Assembly (NCBI GenBank): GCA_036936605.1
Contig: JAUPFV010000001.1
Coordinates: 217,339,530 to 217,403,529 of the forward strand
Source of the DNA: Limnanthes douglasii subsp. nivea
Taxonomy: Eukaryota; Streptophyta; Magnoliopsida; Brassicales; Limnanthaceae
Direction of reading: 5' to 3'
Length of the DNA stretch: 64,000 bases
The position numbers were made by a program, and so were the translations under genes. A model generated the notes under the pieces. It ran no database searches, was not told the origin of the DNA, and saw only the letters and a program-made list of their open reading frames with translations. This document shows, in pieces, positions 45,149 through 57,076 of this stretch (its first letter is position 1; every line of letters begins with the position of its first letter).

Positions 45149-47810
45149 TGTCATTAGAGATCAAGTCTAGTGAGGAGTCTAAATTTGATGAGAGAGAAGC
45201 ATGTCGTTAAGGATGAACACATAAAAAATACTAAAGAAACAACATTCTATACCATATTGAAGACTTCATATTATCTGTGAAATGAGAATCTAAAAATGAA
45301 GAATCATTATCATATAATCATCGAGATCATAAAATATCGATAAATAATGATGCTTTCATATTGGGGTTTAAACATCTTAAACTCGTCACCAAAGACGTGA
45401 AGACTATCTTTGGTTTGAAGCACTCGAATGAGAAAATGTTTTTAATTCCAAAATAAACTTCATACTTAAGCAGAACGATGGTGAAGAACTAGAGTCCTGG
45501 ATCATCAAAATATACTTTCTTGACGAAAATTCAAGAAAATAATTAAAAATAAATCGAAACCCCAAATAATTTGATAAAGGTATAACTTTATCGCTCATCT
45601 CGTATTATTAGTGACATTTGTATCGCATGTTCTAGTTGTTAATAAGTTTGTTAAGTATCACATAATGTAGTTGTAATAGGCTCACATGTTTGATTTGATG
45701 TAGTCTTGCATTGTATTAATTTATTCTAGACTCGCATTTTTAGCTGCACTAATTCTACATGTAGTATTTGCAATTGTCTCTCGTGTAATGTTTTGCTCCA
45801 GTGTCGCATGCTCCAGTTGCAGTAGTCTTGCATCAATGTTTTTTAATTGTTTCAGTCTCGCACATATTTAATATTTAATATTTATCATTTTATGTTTTAT
45901 ATGATGGAATATACAAAGTTATTGATACAGACAGAGAACAAGATGTAAAGAATGTGGTTATTTTGTTGATTATGTTTATGTACTCTACATTGTTTTATTC
46001 AGTATTATGCGATCCATCGGGTACAACAATACTTTTCTACGTGAAAAATCTTGACAAAATAAACAATTATAATTGGTCTGGAGCAATTAAGGAGAAGTTG
46101 CTTAGGTCAATTTGGACTTGTACTTAAACAGAATGAAAATTGAAGTAATGATGCTGATATGTTTTTTCATACAACTATTCATCAAGGAGCACCAAACCAT
46201 TCCACAATAAGAAGCAAGGTCAGACATGATTTCGAGATGTTGCAAATGGTGGGGGTTGGAATAAAAAACAACAAACTTGTATTTGATTGAAAATCTGAAA
46301 CATCTCAAAGATGAAGAGGTACCACATGTTCCCATTATAAATAAGCTTGCTCACTTGTCATATGTTTTAGTTGCAATAGTATCGTACATAGTAATTTTTA
46401 CAAGTATAGCATGTAGTATTTTCTCTAAAATCGCATTAAGTACATGAAGTATTCTCATATGTTTTATTTGAAGTAGTCTCTCATGTGTTATTTTACTCCA
46501 GAATTGCATGTTTAAGTTAAAGTAGTTTCGTATGTAATAGTATAAGTAGTCTCTCATGTAGTAATTATGTATTGTGCATGAATCACATGCTAATTTTTAT
46601 GATTGCCCCAGTATTGCATCCTTTACTAAATTTTTATTATATTATAGGCTTTGGAAGGTGAATTAACCCTAACGGCGACGGAAATAAGTGCATTTAGCGA
46701 AGATAAAGATATTGGGCATGATATGGGAGATGATCGAGTTGGGAATCCAAATCATGCACAAAGACAAGGCCTAAAAAGATGACTAAATCTCTAACACAAA
46801 AAGAAAAAGGGAAAAGGCTATAGAAACCAGGCAACCACCAACCAGAACAACCCCAACATAAGTCAGAACACCCCAGGCCGACCCTAACCAGAACAAAACA
46901 ATCCCGCAACTAGAACAACCCCAACCCCAACCAGAACCAGAACCAGAACAACCCCAATCCCAAAACCAACCTAACCCCAACCAGAAAAACCTCAGCCCAC
47001 AACCAGAATAATACCAATTAGAACACCCCCAACGGAAACCAGGGTTTGAAGAGATGACCTTGATAATGATACTGATAATGATATGTACCTAGACCAATAC
47101 GTCTTACAAAAAGAAAGACTCAAACCCTAAGGACACTCCTGACACAACTAAGAACACTTCAACCACCACCAATAACACTCTAAGCACCTTCAATAAAACT
47201 TGAACCACCTCTTAAAGGAACACTACAACCACCTGCAAATGGAGTTATCTTTCTCAATTAGTGGAATTAAATATATGTAACAATATGTACAGGTGGTCAG
47301 TGGAGTAAAAACATATGAAGGTTTTGCTTGAAAGAGAAAGGCATGCGCTTGCCAAAGAAAAGAGAATTGTAAGTATATATTTATATATAAGTCTCACATG
47401 TTTTAGTTGATGTAGTCTCGCGTGTAGTAGTATCAATAGTCTCTCATATAGTATTTTGTTCTGAAATGGCATATTATATTGAACTATTTTTATTTTGAAT
47501 TTGCAGTTGAAAGAGAAGTATAAAGTGATGACCAAGTTACATGAGAAGTTGTTATTACAAGATATTGACAAAACACTATATCTACCTCTTTGTGATCCAT
47601 AACTCAATAAGACATTATCAAGTACACCTAACAACCAACCAGAAGCAGTCAACCAACCAAGAAATTTCACCAACCAACCAAGTAATCCCACTATTCAACC
47701 AAGAAAATCCACCCCAAAACCAATAAGAATCCACCGACCAAGTGATCCCATTAGTCAACCAACAAGAACCCACCAACCAAGTAAAACACCATTCAGCCAA
47801 CCAGGATTAT
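45149..47810 (+). pseudogene. Remnant of a possible PMD/DUF1985-type transposon gene
   Basis: Protein-like patches in the plus strand: 45350-45450 reads GFKHLKLVTKDVKTIFGLKH, resembling the (F)xLT/VxxEDVxxIFGL segment of PMD-like proteins. 45950-46120 reads a stretch ending FYVKNLDKINNYNWSGAIKE, resembling the YxxxLDxxxxYxWxxA segment. 47510-47610 (KYKVMTKLHEKLLLQDIDKT) is helical and charged. Asn/Gln/Pro-rich repeats follow. The patches are separated by intron-like AT-rich stretches full of an AGTCTCGCATG motif. The family assignment is tentative. Confidence 0.35.
46815..47020. repeat. Degenerate minisatellite, CCAGAACAACCCCAA-type unit
   Basis: About a dozen variants of CCAGAAC(AA)CCCCAA. 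In one plus frame it reads as Asn/Pro/Gln-rich peptide. Confidence 0.75.
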
Positions 47811-47960
47811 AAGTGATACCATCAGTCAACCAAGAAGAATTCACCAACCAAGTGATAAAACCAGTCAACCAACATTTATCCCACCAATCAACCAACCAGA
47901 ATACCAATTACTAACCATAACACCAACAAGAACACCAACACTTACCAAGACAAGAAAAAC
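47630..47960. repeat. Degenerate minisatellite, CAACCAACCAAGAA-type unit
   Basis: Repeated CAACCAACCAAG / AATCCCACCA blocks, partly in a 24-30-bp rhythm, reading as Asn-Gln-Pro-Ser-rich peptide on the plus strand. Confidence 0.75.
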
Positions 47961-48479
47961 ACACCAGATAAAACAAGAAATAATATTGCATAATTGGTAA
48001 ATATTATAAATTTCGCATCTTCTACATATGATTATTATTTTATACTGGTTTATATTATAGTCTCGTGGGATTTTAGAACATGTCTTGCACTGGCTAATAT
48101 TACTAGTCTCGCTTCTTTTTTTATACAATTCTTGCATTATAATACTGCCCCAGTATCGAATGATGCATCTTTTATGTGTGCTTATACAAGTCTCATATGA
48201 TAGCTGGTCTCGCCTTTTTTTTATACAAGTGTTAGATTAAAACATTGCACCAGTATCGTATGTCGTAACTTTTATTTATTGTTTTGTTTATTTTGACCTT
48301 GTTTACATCAACCAGAACCAAAAGCAGTCAGCCCACAAAAAGAATAATCCCAACCATGAAAACCCCAATTATGAACACTACAAAAGCGCAAAACAAAACC
48401 ATCACTATATGTCTTAGGTGTTATATCATCTAAAAAAGCATATACTTCAAAACAAATTGATATTGAAACAACAAGATTT

Positions 48480-50170
48480 ACACATGAAGATACGACCTTT
48501 TGTGAGAAAATACGACCTTACGTGTAATTTGCTTGCTAAAAAGAAAATGTGTACTAGTTGTAGAATTACATGCAAATATGTTGAGAAAATAATAAGAACA
48601 TAGTTGAGAAAATATGACTTTGGTTACTAAATAAGTGTAATTGTGTGAAAAATACAACTTATTTTTATGAAAATAAGTGTTAATTGTGTGTAGAACAACT
48701 AAATTTTTTATAGTTATGAAAATATATAATTTTTTGTGTTAATAAAAAAAATTAAAAAAACAAATTGTGTACGACTGGCGGTTACATTTATAATTTGGTT
48801 GCAACATTAGTTTGGAAAAAATAATTGTGTTCCAATTGCAGAATTACGTGTAATTTGGTTGTTAAAAAAAAATTATGTTCTATTTGTAGAATTACATATA
48901 ATTTGGTTCCAAAAATAAGAAACAAATCTCCAAAAATATCATTTATGGATTTTGTTTTGTTTGTAAAAAATATAAATATATGTGTTTTGGAATAATTTTT
49001 AAGTTTAGATTTGAAAGATATGGAGTTTAGAAGGTTAAAATTAACTAATTTTTTAAGGTTGTCCGTGTTTTTGTATTCAATGGTATTAGTGGAAGAATTT
49101 ATGGTGCAGAATCTTGGTAGATATCAATAATTTAATTTCTAACTCTCCCACACAAAAAAGTACTCTAACCACCTAATATCGAATTTATTTACCAATAACC
49201 ACCTATGGTTTAATAAATTATGGATAATCATCCCCTGCTAAATTAGTATTTATTATAAACCACTGGTAGTCTGAAATACCACTGACCGTTTTTCTCTATC
49301 CTATTTTTTATGTTTTTTAAAAATGTATCTCTTTCAAACCATAGTTCCAAAATAATATCTAAAAATATCATTGGTTTATTTTTTTAAAATATGTACAAAA
49401 CTAAATCCATGAAAATGTATACTTTTTATTTTTTTTACCTATGAAATTACGTGTAAATTGGTTGCAAAAAATAAAAAGTTGTTTAATTGCAAAATTACAT
49501 GTAACTTGGTTACGAAAACCAAACTGTTGTTTAATTGGATAATTATGAGTAATCTGGCTTCAACAATTAAAATATTGTTTAATTGTTTAAATATGTGCTA
49601 GTGTGTTACAAAAATAAGAAGAAATAGTCGTGGAAATAGGACTTTGGTTGTTAAATAAGTCTGGATATGTGAAAAAACTTGTTTTGTGAAAAAACGTGTT
49701 TTGTGAAAAATAAGTGTCAATTGGGTATGAAACAATTTTTTTTTGTAATTGCAAACATTTATGCTTCTTTTATGGTTAAAAAACTTTTTAAAAAATAGAG
49801 TTATGGAATTACGTGCAACTATACTTCGAATATAAAAAGAAAATAGTTGCGGAAATAGGACTTTCGTTGCTAAATAAGTCTGATTGTGTGAAAAATAAAA
49901 TACGAATATCTTTTTTTTGTGAAAATAAGTGTTAATTGAGTGTAAAATAACTTTTTTTGTAGTTGCAAAAATATGAGCATATTTGTGAAGAAAAAACTTA
50001 AAAATAGGCTTCCAGAATTACATGCAATTGGATTACAAAATTAGTATGAAAAACAACTTTTGTTCAATTGCGAATTTGTCGTGTAATTTGGTTGTGAAAA
50101 AGTAATTATTTTTTACTTGCGAAACGAAAAACAATTTGGTTGCAAATTTGGTTTTATAAAAAAACTCTCC
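48480..50170. repeat. Diverged repeats around GAATTACGTGTAATTTGGTT
   Basis: Variants of (AATTGCA)GAATTACGTGTAATTTGGTTG plus an A-rich tail recur near 48510, 48560, 48785, 48840, 48890, 49445, 49490, 49800, 50020 and 50080. A second unit, GTGAAAATAAGTGTTAATTGTGTG, recurs near 48670, 49710 and 49920. Confidence 0.6.
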
Positions 50171-50187
50171 AAACATATCACTCATGT

Positions 50188-51765
50188 GGCGGATCTAGGA
50201 ATTGAAGTAAGGGGACCAAAATTCTCGTCGAATTCTCGAATTTTATCTCTAACATCACTTAGAATTTTCAATAAGTTTGCGTAGTCCCAGATCACTCACT
50301 ATATATTCATTCAAATGAAATTCTACACTATCATCATTAGGTCACTATATATTCATTCAAATGAAATTCTACACTATCATCCTTAGGTCTTGATATAGAG
50401 GGGATGATTCATATTAGCATTACTCGAGCTAACAAAACTAAATTTAATATCTTAAAAAGATATTTTAAAATTTACATAAAAGTAAATAAAATTTGTTATA
50501 AAAAAATAGATACAATTTGTTATATAAAACATATTTTTAACACATTGATGAAAATATTAATATATTATTTTTAAAAGATATTTAAAAAAATAAAATATAA
50601 CAAAATCACTCAATATATAAAAGATATTTCAAAAGATAAATGTATAAAATATATTTTTGAGAAATGGATAAAAATAAATTCAATTTTGTTTATATAAAAA
50701 ATAGTTTTCAAATATTTATAGATAATTTTATGTAAAAATTATATAAAATTATGATCAAATTTGTATTAAACATAATTTATAATATAAATATATAATTTTA
50801 TATTAAAAAAACTAACAAATATTTCCATATATATTGTCTTTAAATTAAGTAAATGTATTTTCACTTTCCTAAATGACCACAAATCACATCAGAAAAAAAA
50901 TATTGATTAACAAGTGTTTCAAGATCAAAATAATAATAAAATTTCAAAAGAAAAAAAAACATACATATCTTGAAAAAATAAATTGGTGAAACTCCTTCGG
51001 ATCGTGTTCTTCTTTTCCCCTTTTTTTTAATTTCTTTGATCGAAATATAGTCTCGTTAATATGTAGCAACTCATTATCTTTTTCTAAATCAAAATCAAAG
51101 TAAGAGATAAAATATAATTAATTAGAAAGATTAAAGGAATATTAAATCAAAACAAATTATGGCAAAAACAAATTGAGAACATTTACAAAATTATGGCAAA
51201 AACAAATTGAGAACATTTACAAAATCAATCGAGTTCTAATATTATAGAGATTAAAATGCTCGAGACTACATCCAACCATTTATAAATATCAACTTAAAAT
51301 TTTCTTTTAAAATATTCAAGATTTCTAACTTAAATTATTCTTTAAAAATAGCCATAATCCAAGATGTTGTAAATTAAAATTTACACTGTTATTTGAGACT
51401 TTTAATTAAAATATATCTTAAAAATAGTCAACATACTAAGTTTTAAATTAAAAAAATTCTACATTTATTTCAGACATTAAATTTAAAACATTCCTAAAAA
51501 CCAATTATTATCTTAAATTTTTAATTTAATATTATTTAAATAATTATTACTTTAAAAAGGTTATAAAATATATATTTTAGTGAAAGGCTGTAGAATTGTT
51601 ACTTTAATATTATTTAAATAACTATGACCTTAAAAAAATTACACAATATATATATTTTAGTTAAGAGGGCGTAGAATTTTTATTTTAATATTATTTAAAT
51701 AATTATTACCTTAAAAAAATTATAAAATATATATTTTAGGTAAGGGGGCCTAGCGTAGATCCGCC
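50188..51765. mobile_element. Possible inverted-repeat-bounded non-coding element
   Basis: GGCGGATCTA at 50188-50197 and TAGATCCGCC at 51756-51765 are perfect 10-bp inverted ends, followed inward on both sides by (T)AAGGGG(G). The interior is very AT-rich, with a 46-bp tandem duplication (50296-50387), a 34-bp one (51157-51224) and three 70-75-bp repeats next to the right end. No coding sequence. Its class is unknown and no target duplication was found. Confidence 0.4.
51525..51750. repeat. Three tandem repeats of about 70-75 bp
   Basis: Each contains AATATTATTTAAATAATTAT, then TTAAAAAAATTA and ATATATATTTTAG followed by an AAGGGGGC-like segment. Confidence 0.8.
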
Positions 51766-53740
51766 GGTTTCGATTTGTTCATCTTTAAAAACTAGAAATA
51801 TATGTGTTCTTGGAAAAAAATTGAATTAGAGTTTAAAAGATATAAAGTTTTGATGGTTAAAGTTTTGATGGTTAAAATTAACAATGTTCGAAGGTTGTGT
51901 ATTTGATGAATATTGCTGGAAGAACTTTTGCTACATATGATATTTTGTAAATTCTAAAGCACATGTTATGACTAATCTAATTTATATCCGGATGATTACC
52001 CTTAAAAAATAGTTTTAAATTGAAAGAGTTCTTAAATTTATATATATTTTATTTTCTAAAATATGTTTAGAAGTTTTAATAACAATTTATTATAAAAAAA
52101 TTAGATATTATTTTCCTTTTCTAAATAATGGTTTTTAATTTTTATTTTCTTTTATATTAATTATGATTTTTTGAACTAAATTGATTTTTTTATATCAGTG
52201 ACGATTTTTTAATACTTTTCAAAATTTCATTCAAATATTAGTTTTAAAATTAATTGTTAAATAGTTTTTGAATTTTGAAAATAAAATTTAAAAATATTAT
52301 TTTGAACTTTTTATTACTTTTGATTTTTTTTTTAAATACTTTTTTTTATTCTTCAAAACCTCATGTGACTTAGCCTAGTCAAGTTAAAAAATTTGACATA
52401 ATTGCATGATTATTTAATAATGATATAATTTGATATTTTATTTAATTTGGTTAGATATATATTTATAGAGTTACAAATACTTTAAATATAAGAAATACAT
52501 AACATCCCATTTAATAAAAGATATTATTTATTATTAACTAATTATATTTGTTTATGGACATATAACAGTAGCTGAAGTACTTTCGAAGAATGAATTAATA
52601 AAAATCTCACAAAATCTTACGACGAGGAAATCTGAGACTTGAAGGTTCGGCATGAACGAGATTTTATTTTATATATTGTAGTTGCAATTTTTCTTTTGAA
52701 AATATTGGTTAGTCGAAGGTTGCTACTTGGTGGAAATTAAAGATGATGATTGTTGGACGCTAGAAGTAATTAATTGTATGATTCGTTGCAGAGAGAAAAT
52801 AATTTTGACAAATGCTTCAAACATGTAAGATGATGGTGTATTTGATGAAAGAGATTTCTTCTTTAGGATATTTGTCAATGAGATAAGACTAAAAATGATC
52901 AGAGTATGATCAGAGTAATGTTATTCATCAATGAATCAATTTTTTTACAATGACTGAATCTTCTATTTATAGCTATTTTATTTCTAAATTTTAGATTAGA
53001 TGACATGTAGATCATATGACACGTGTTAGCCATCTTTTACGATATATTACTAAAGATGATTTTTTTACCCTTTAACTACTATGAACATTCTAGTAATATA
53101 TAACTCTTTCTCAAATATTTTATTATCTCTAAGTTGTCATATCTTCAGTTGGGCCACTTTTACCGTCGATAATCTATTAACATATATCTTGACAATGTTT
53201 TCTTCTTGCTATGTTGTTTTTTCCTTTTAACGATGTCTTTGAATAACTCTTTTACTAATGTATATATCTGCTAATCATTTGCTTAATTTTTTTGATGCTT
53301 TATCTCTTCTACAAATATCATTTATACTTTGAATGATCAATTTTAGTAAAAAGGTTATTACAATCTTTATCTTATTAACATGAAAATTTTATTATCATGT
53401 AGTTTAATAGATCCAACTACAGAAGTTCCTACATAAAATCGATTATACAAAAATCCTAAAAAATATTATTGTGATATGAATGAGATACATAAATTTACAT
53501 TCATAATAAAATAGATACTAACAATGCAAGTAGTTTATACTTGAGATTGGTAAAGATGTCTCAGCCAATTTGTCAAACTTTACTTACTTCTGTATGGGTG
53601 TTCTCTACTTTCTTATTGGGCTATTCGAGATGAGAAACCTCTCTGGACTCATCCATATCATCAAAAACGACCGACATCCTTTCAAATTGCTATTTTTTAA
53701 GGGCTAGAGAAGTTGCACAAGATTATTTAATTGCTATTTT
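51766..53740. other. AT-rich sequence; possible LTR piece near 52600-53170
   Basis: No coding frame. A minus-strand CTATAAATAGAAG at about 52965-52977 resembles the TATA region of the gypsy LTRs in this window and lies downstream of the gag-protease relic on the same strand. This alone is weak evidence for an LTR. Confidence 0.3.
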
Positions 53741-55390
53741 TTAAAGGCCTGAGAAGCTGCATAGAATTCTCTTGAACTTGTATGATTCTCTTTGAATACT
53801 CCCATATTTTCCATTAATTAGGAACCATATCATTGATGGTACTATATATACTACAATATGAGTGTGATCTAACCAAAATATTCCTAGAATTACATTGTAT
53901 GAATAAGACACATCCACTATCATGATCAATATTAGACCTTCTTCATGAAATCTTGTTTAACGAGGACCACGTCCACAATTGTCTCACCAAACACATTAGC
54001 ATATGCTTCGATGCAACCATTAAGAATATTTTAAGCTGGAACTAGTACAATGGACCTTTCATTGTATCATAACTCTTATTGTATAGGATGTTGGTTAAGC
54101 TCCCAGTGTCTATCATGACCCTTTTTACCTATACTTCTGTAAATTTATAGTTATCAGTATAACATATTGGTGAGGTGTTGCGAATCCTCTTAGGTCGACA
54201 TCTTTGAATCCCAACATTGGGTATGAATTTTGATACAATGTGTTGACACTCTATATCGTTTATGTACCTCTTTATGGACTTCCTAGTGGTTTATGAAAAA
54301 AATTCGCCCGTAATTATACCAATGGTTTTTTTTATCTGGTTGTATTTACTCTTCTTCTTTCATGTTTGGGTTTGTTTTTGTGTTTGGGCTTGTTTTGGAG
54401 CTTGCTTTGTGTTTCTTTCTTACGGATTCCGAAAGTTTGGCTTCATCTATCATGTTTTGGACTTCATATTTTAAAGTCAATACACTTTGGTGTAGTTCTC
54501 AATGTTATTATAAAATATACAAAACTTTATCTTATTTGGGAGAGTACATATTTTTAATTCGCATATACTTTATCATGTATTTTACTTCGTTTCCATAAAT
54601 GGCCCATAAATTGTCAATCAACTCAATGTAGGGTCTTTAGATAAAACGAGTTAGTCTTCAAATTAACATTGTATTACTTATTATAATTGTCGTTATGCTT
54701 CCCTCTTTATCTTTGCCATTTATTTTAGTGTTTAGTTGTGCCGAGGCTTCAACGTTATTATGTTTGAAGGTCGAGACTTCATTATGTGATTTAGAATTGA
54801 CTTCTGCTAAAGTAAGTGCTGGTAATATGGGTATGCATTTAGAGTTATGGTGTCTTTATCCATCATTGCTCTTAAAGTATCATCCACTTTTAGTTTTCTT
54901 TCTACGTGTGTTAAAAGGTCTCCGAAGCTGAGTGGCTTGTTCTTCATAATATGCTGTGGCATAAGTCCATATATAATATTTTGCTTATATTATGCAACTG
55001 TCACCAAATCATGGCAGTCCTGCAGCTCGTTCTTTGTTTCACTTCAATCTTTTGGTGTAATCACTCAAAATCTTCTTTGTCATTTCCTTGTAATGTGTGA
55101 TGTATTCTCCATCTACATTAATGATCTTAGATCCAAGGAATTAATTTTAAAAAATCGTTCAAAGCATCTTGAAGTTTTTGATGCACTCGGGAAAGGTTAT
55201 TGAATCAAGTCAAAACACTATCCTTAAAGGGCATGAAGAATGTTTTACACATATTTTCATCCCCACCAAAATGTAACACGTCACTTTTGATTATTTTATG
55301 CAGTGTTAAGGGTCCCTTTTGTCATTGTACTTGTCCATTTTATTGTTGTCAAATTTCAACGGTAGATATCCATTGTTAAAAAGAAGAGGT
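53741..55390 (-). pseudogene. Tat-type gypsy gag-protease relic
   Basis: Minus strand: the gag start LPLKFDNNKMDKYNDKRDP at about 55355-55300 (the PxFxxYxGxxDP pattern), degraded gag to about 54200, then the protease active site VMIDTGSLTNILYN at about 54110-54070 with the catalytic Asp kept, and the protease end SYNVILGIFWLDHTHIV at 53929-53741. RT, RNase H and integrase are absent, so the element was cut or deleted. It is related to the relic at 17229-15547. Confidence 0.7.
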
Positions 55391-57076
55391 CAATTTTTTC
55401 AGAAAAATACATCTAATTTTGATATTTGTATCAAAATTGTTTGAGTTAAAGAAACAACTGATTTTCTATCCATCATGTGATTTTAAATGACACGTGATTT
55501 GAACATTATAGTTTAAAATTAATTGCATGGAAACAAACTAACTTTGATCATCTCTCTCAAAATTAGTTGTTTTGTAACAAACAAATTTTGACACGTTTAT
55601 CAAAGTCGACAACTAAAAAAACAAAACAACGATGAACCATAAGTTTTTTAAATTTTAAATCCAACCTAAAAACAGCAAATCGAACTATAGAATACATATG
55701 AGATAAATACAACATAAAATAAATTTAAACAACTCAAATATTAAAAAAAAAATGTTGGCTATTTTAGATATAAATTAAACATTCAAGCTCTTTGCGCCTA
55801 ACCACCAACACTAAAAAAATAACGTACATATATAGTTCAAGCTCTTTGCGCCTAACCACCAACACTAAAAAAATAACGTACATATATAGTTAAATGATGA
55901 TTTAATAAATAATTTTTTATATTTAATCTTTTGAAATTAAAAATTGATTTAGATTGGTTTTTTAGCCTAAAAGGGTTCGATGCTTGTTATCTTTTTAAAT
56001 AAAAAGATAATAATCATTTTTAACAAAAGAAACCATATAAAAACAAATTCAAATGTAATTTGATGCCTAAAAACAAATCTAACAATTTAGAGGATACCTA
56101 CATAACCTAATAGTAATAGGAACACTTACCAAAGCCTTTCACAAATCATGCTTGCTTTGCTCAATCTTAACGTGTTGATGTTATACGATGACTTGCGTGC
56201 GTAGATTTATGATGTTTGGTTTTTTGTTTCATTCTCGTTTTTATGTTTATGAGTTTTGGTTTTGGTGTCATACTACTTCTAAATTCTTATGATGTTTGGT
56301 TTTTGTTTCATTCTAGTTCATGAATTTTAGCTTTGGTGTCATACTCGTTCTTAATTCTTGTGACGTTTAGTTTTTGTTTCATTGTCGTTCTTATGTTCAT
56401 AAGTTTTGGTCTTGATTTCATACTAGTTCTTAATTCTAATGTTGTTTGATTTTGGTTTCTCTCGTGTTATGATATAGATAATTTTTTGTTTTGGTTTCTT
56501 ACTAGCTTTTATGATGTTCAGTTTTTTTTGAAAATTTGGTTAATCTCTGGACAAGTTTTTCTATTCATTCTTCAATCATATTTCCAACAAATATGGCGGG
56601 GTTCCAAAATTATTATCATTTTTTTCTTATATCTCACCCGATAAAAGAAACACATGGAAAATAATAAATTCTAATATCTCACCTGGTGAGAGAAACACGT
56701 AAAAAATAAATAAACAAAAGGCCCAAAAATCAAACCACTACACCAGCCTAAGCTGACCAGGAAAAAGATATATGCAAAATATTTTGTGTTACTTAAAAAG
56801 TATTTTTTGTTACAATGCTTTAACATTCTCAAAGATAATCTACAAACAAAACGTATGCGTATAGTAATAAGGTAAGGTACAAGAATACAAACTAAATCTG
56901 AACAGCAACAAAAAAGTGCACAAATACTAAAAACTCGATGCATTATATATAAATAATAGAGTATAATTCCACAGCAGGAGCCTTCTGCTTCAGCACCGAC
57001 ACTTTCCAAGAACAACGACCTGTACTGTGCAATTCACTTTTCGTGTTGGGAGTCCAAAAACTCGGTTTACTAGCTA
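55391..57076. other. AT-rich spacer and 3' flank of the COBRA-like gene
   Basis: Holds a 54-bp perfect tandem duplication (55782-55889), repeated TTTGGTTTTTGTTTCATTCT-like blocks (56210-56460), and presumably the 3' UTR of the COBRA-like gene in 56950-57076. No other gene. Confidence 0.6.

Noticed and set aside
46694..46980. Gly/Trp/Cys-rich minus-strand frames
   Set aside because: Antisense reading of the CCAGAACAACCCCAA minisatellite.
56671..57015. 114-codon minus-strand frame after the COBRA-like gene
   Set aside because: Cys/Leu/Phe-rich without motif; probably 3' UTR and flank.
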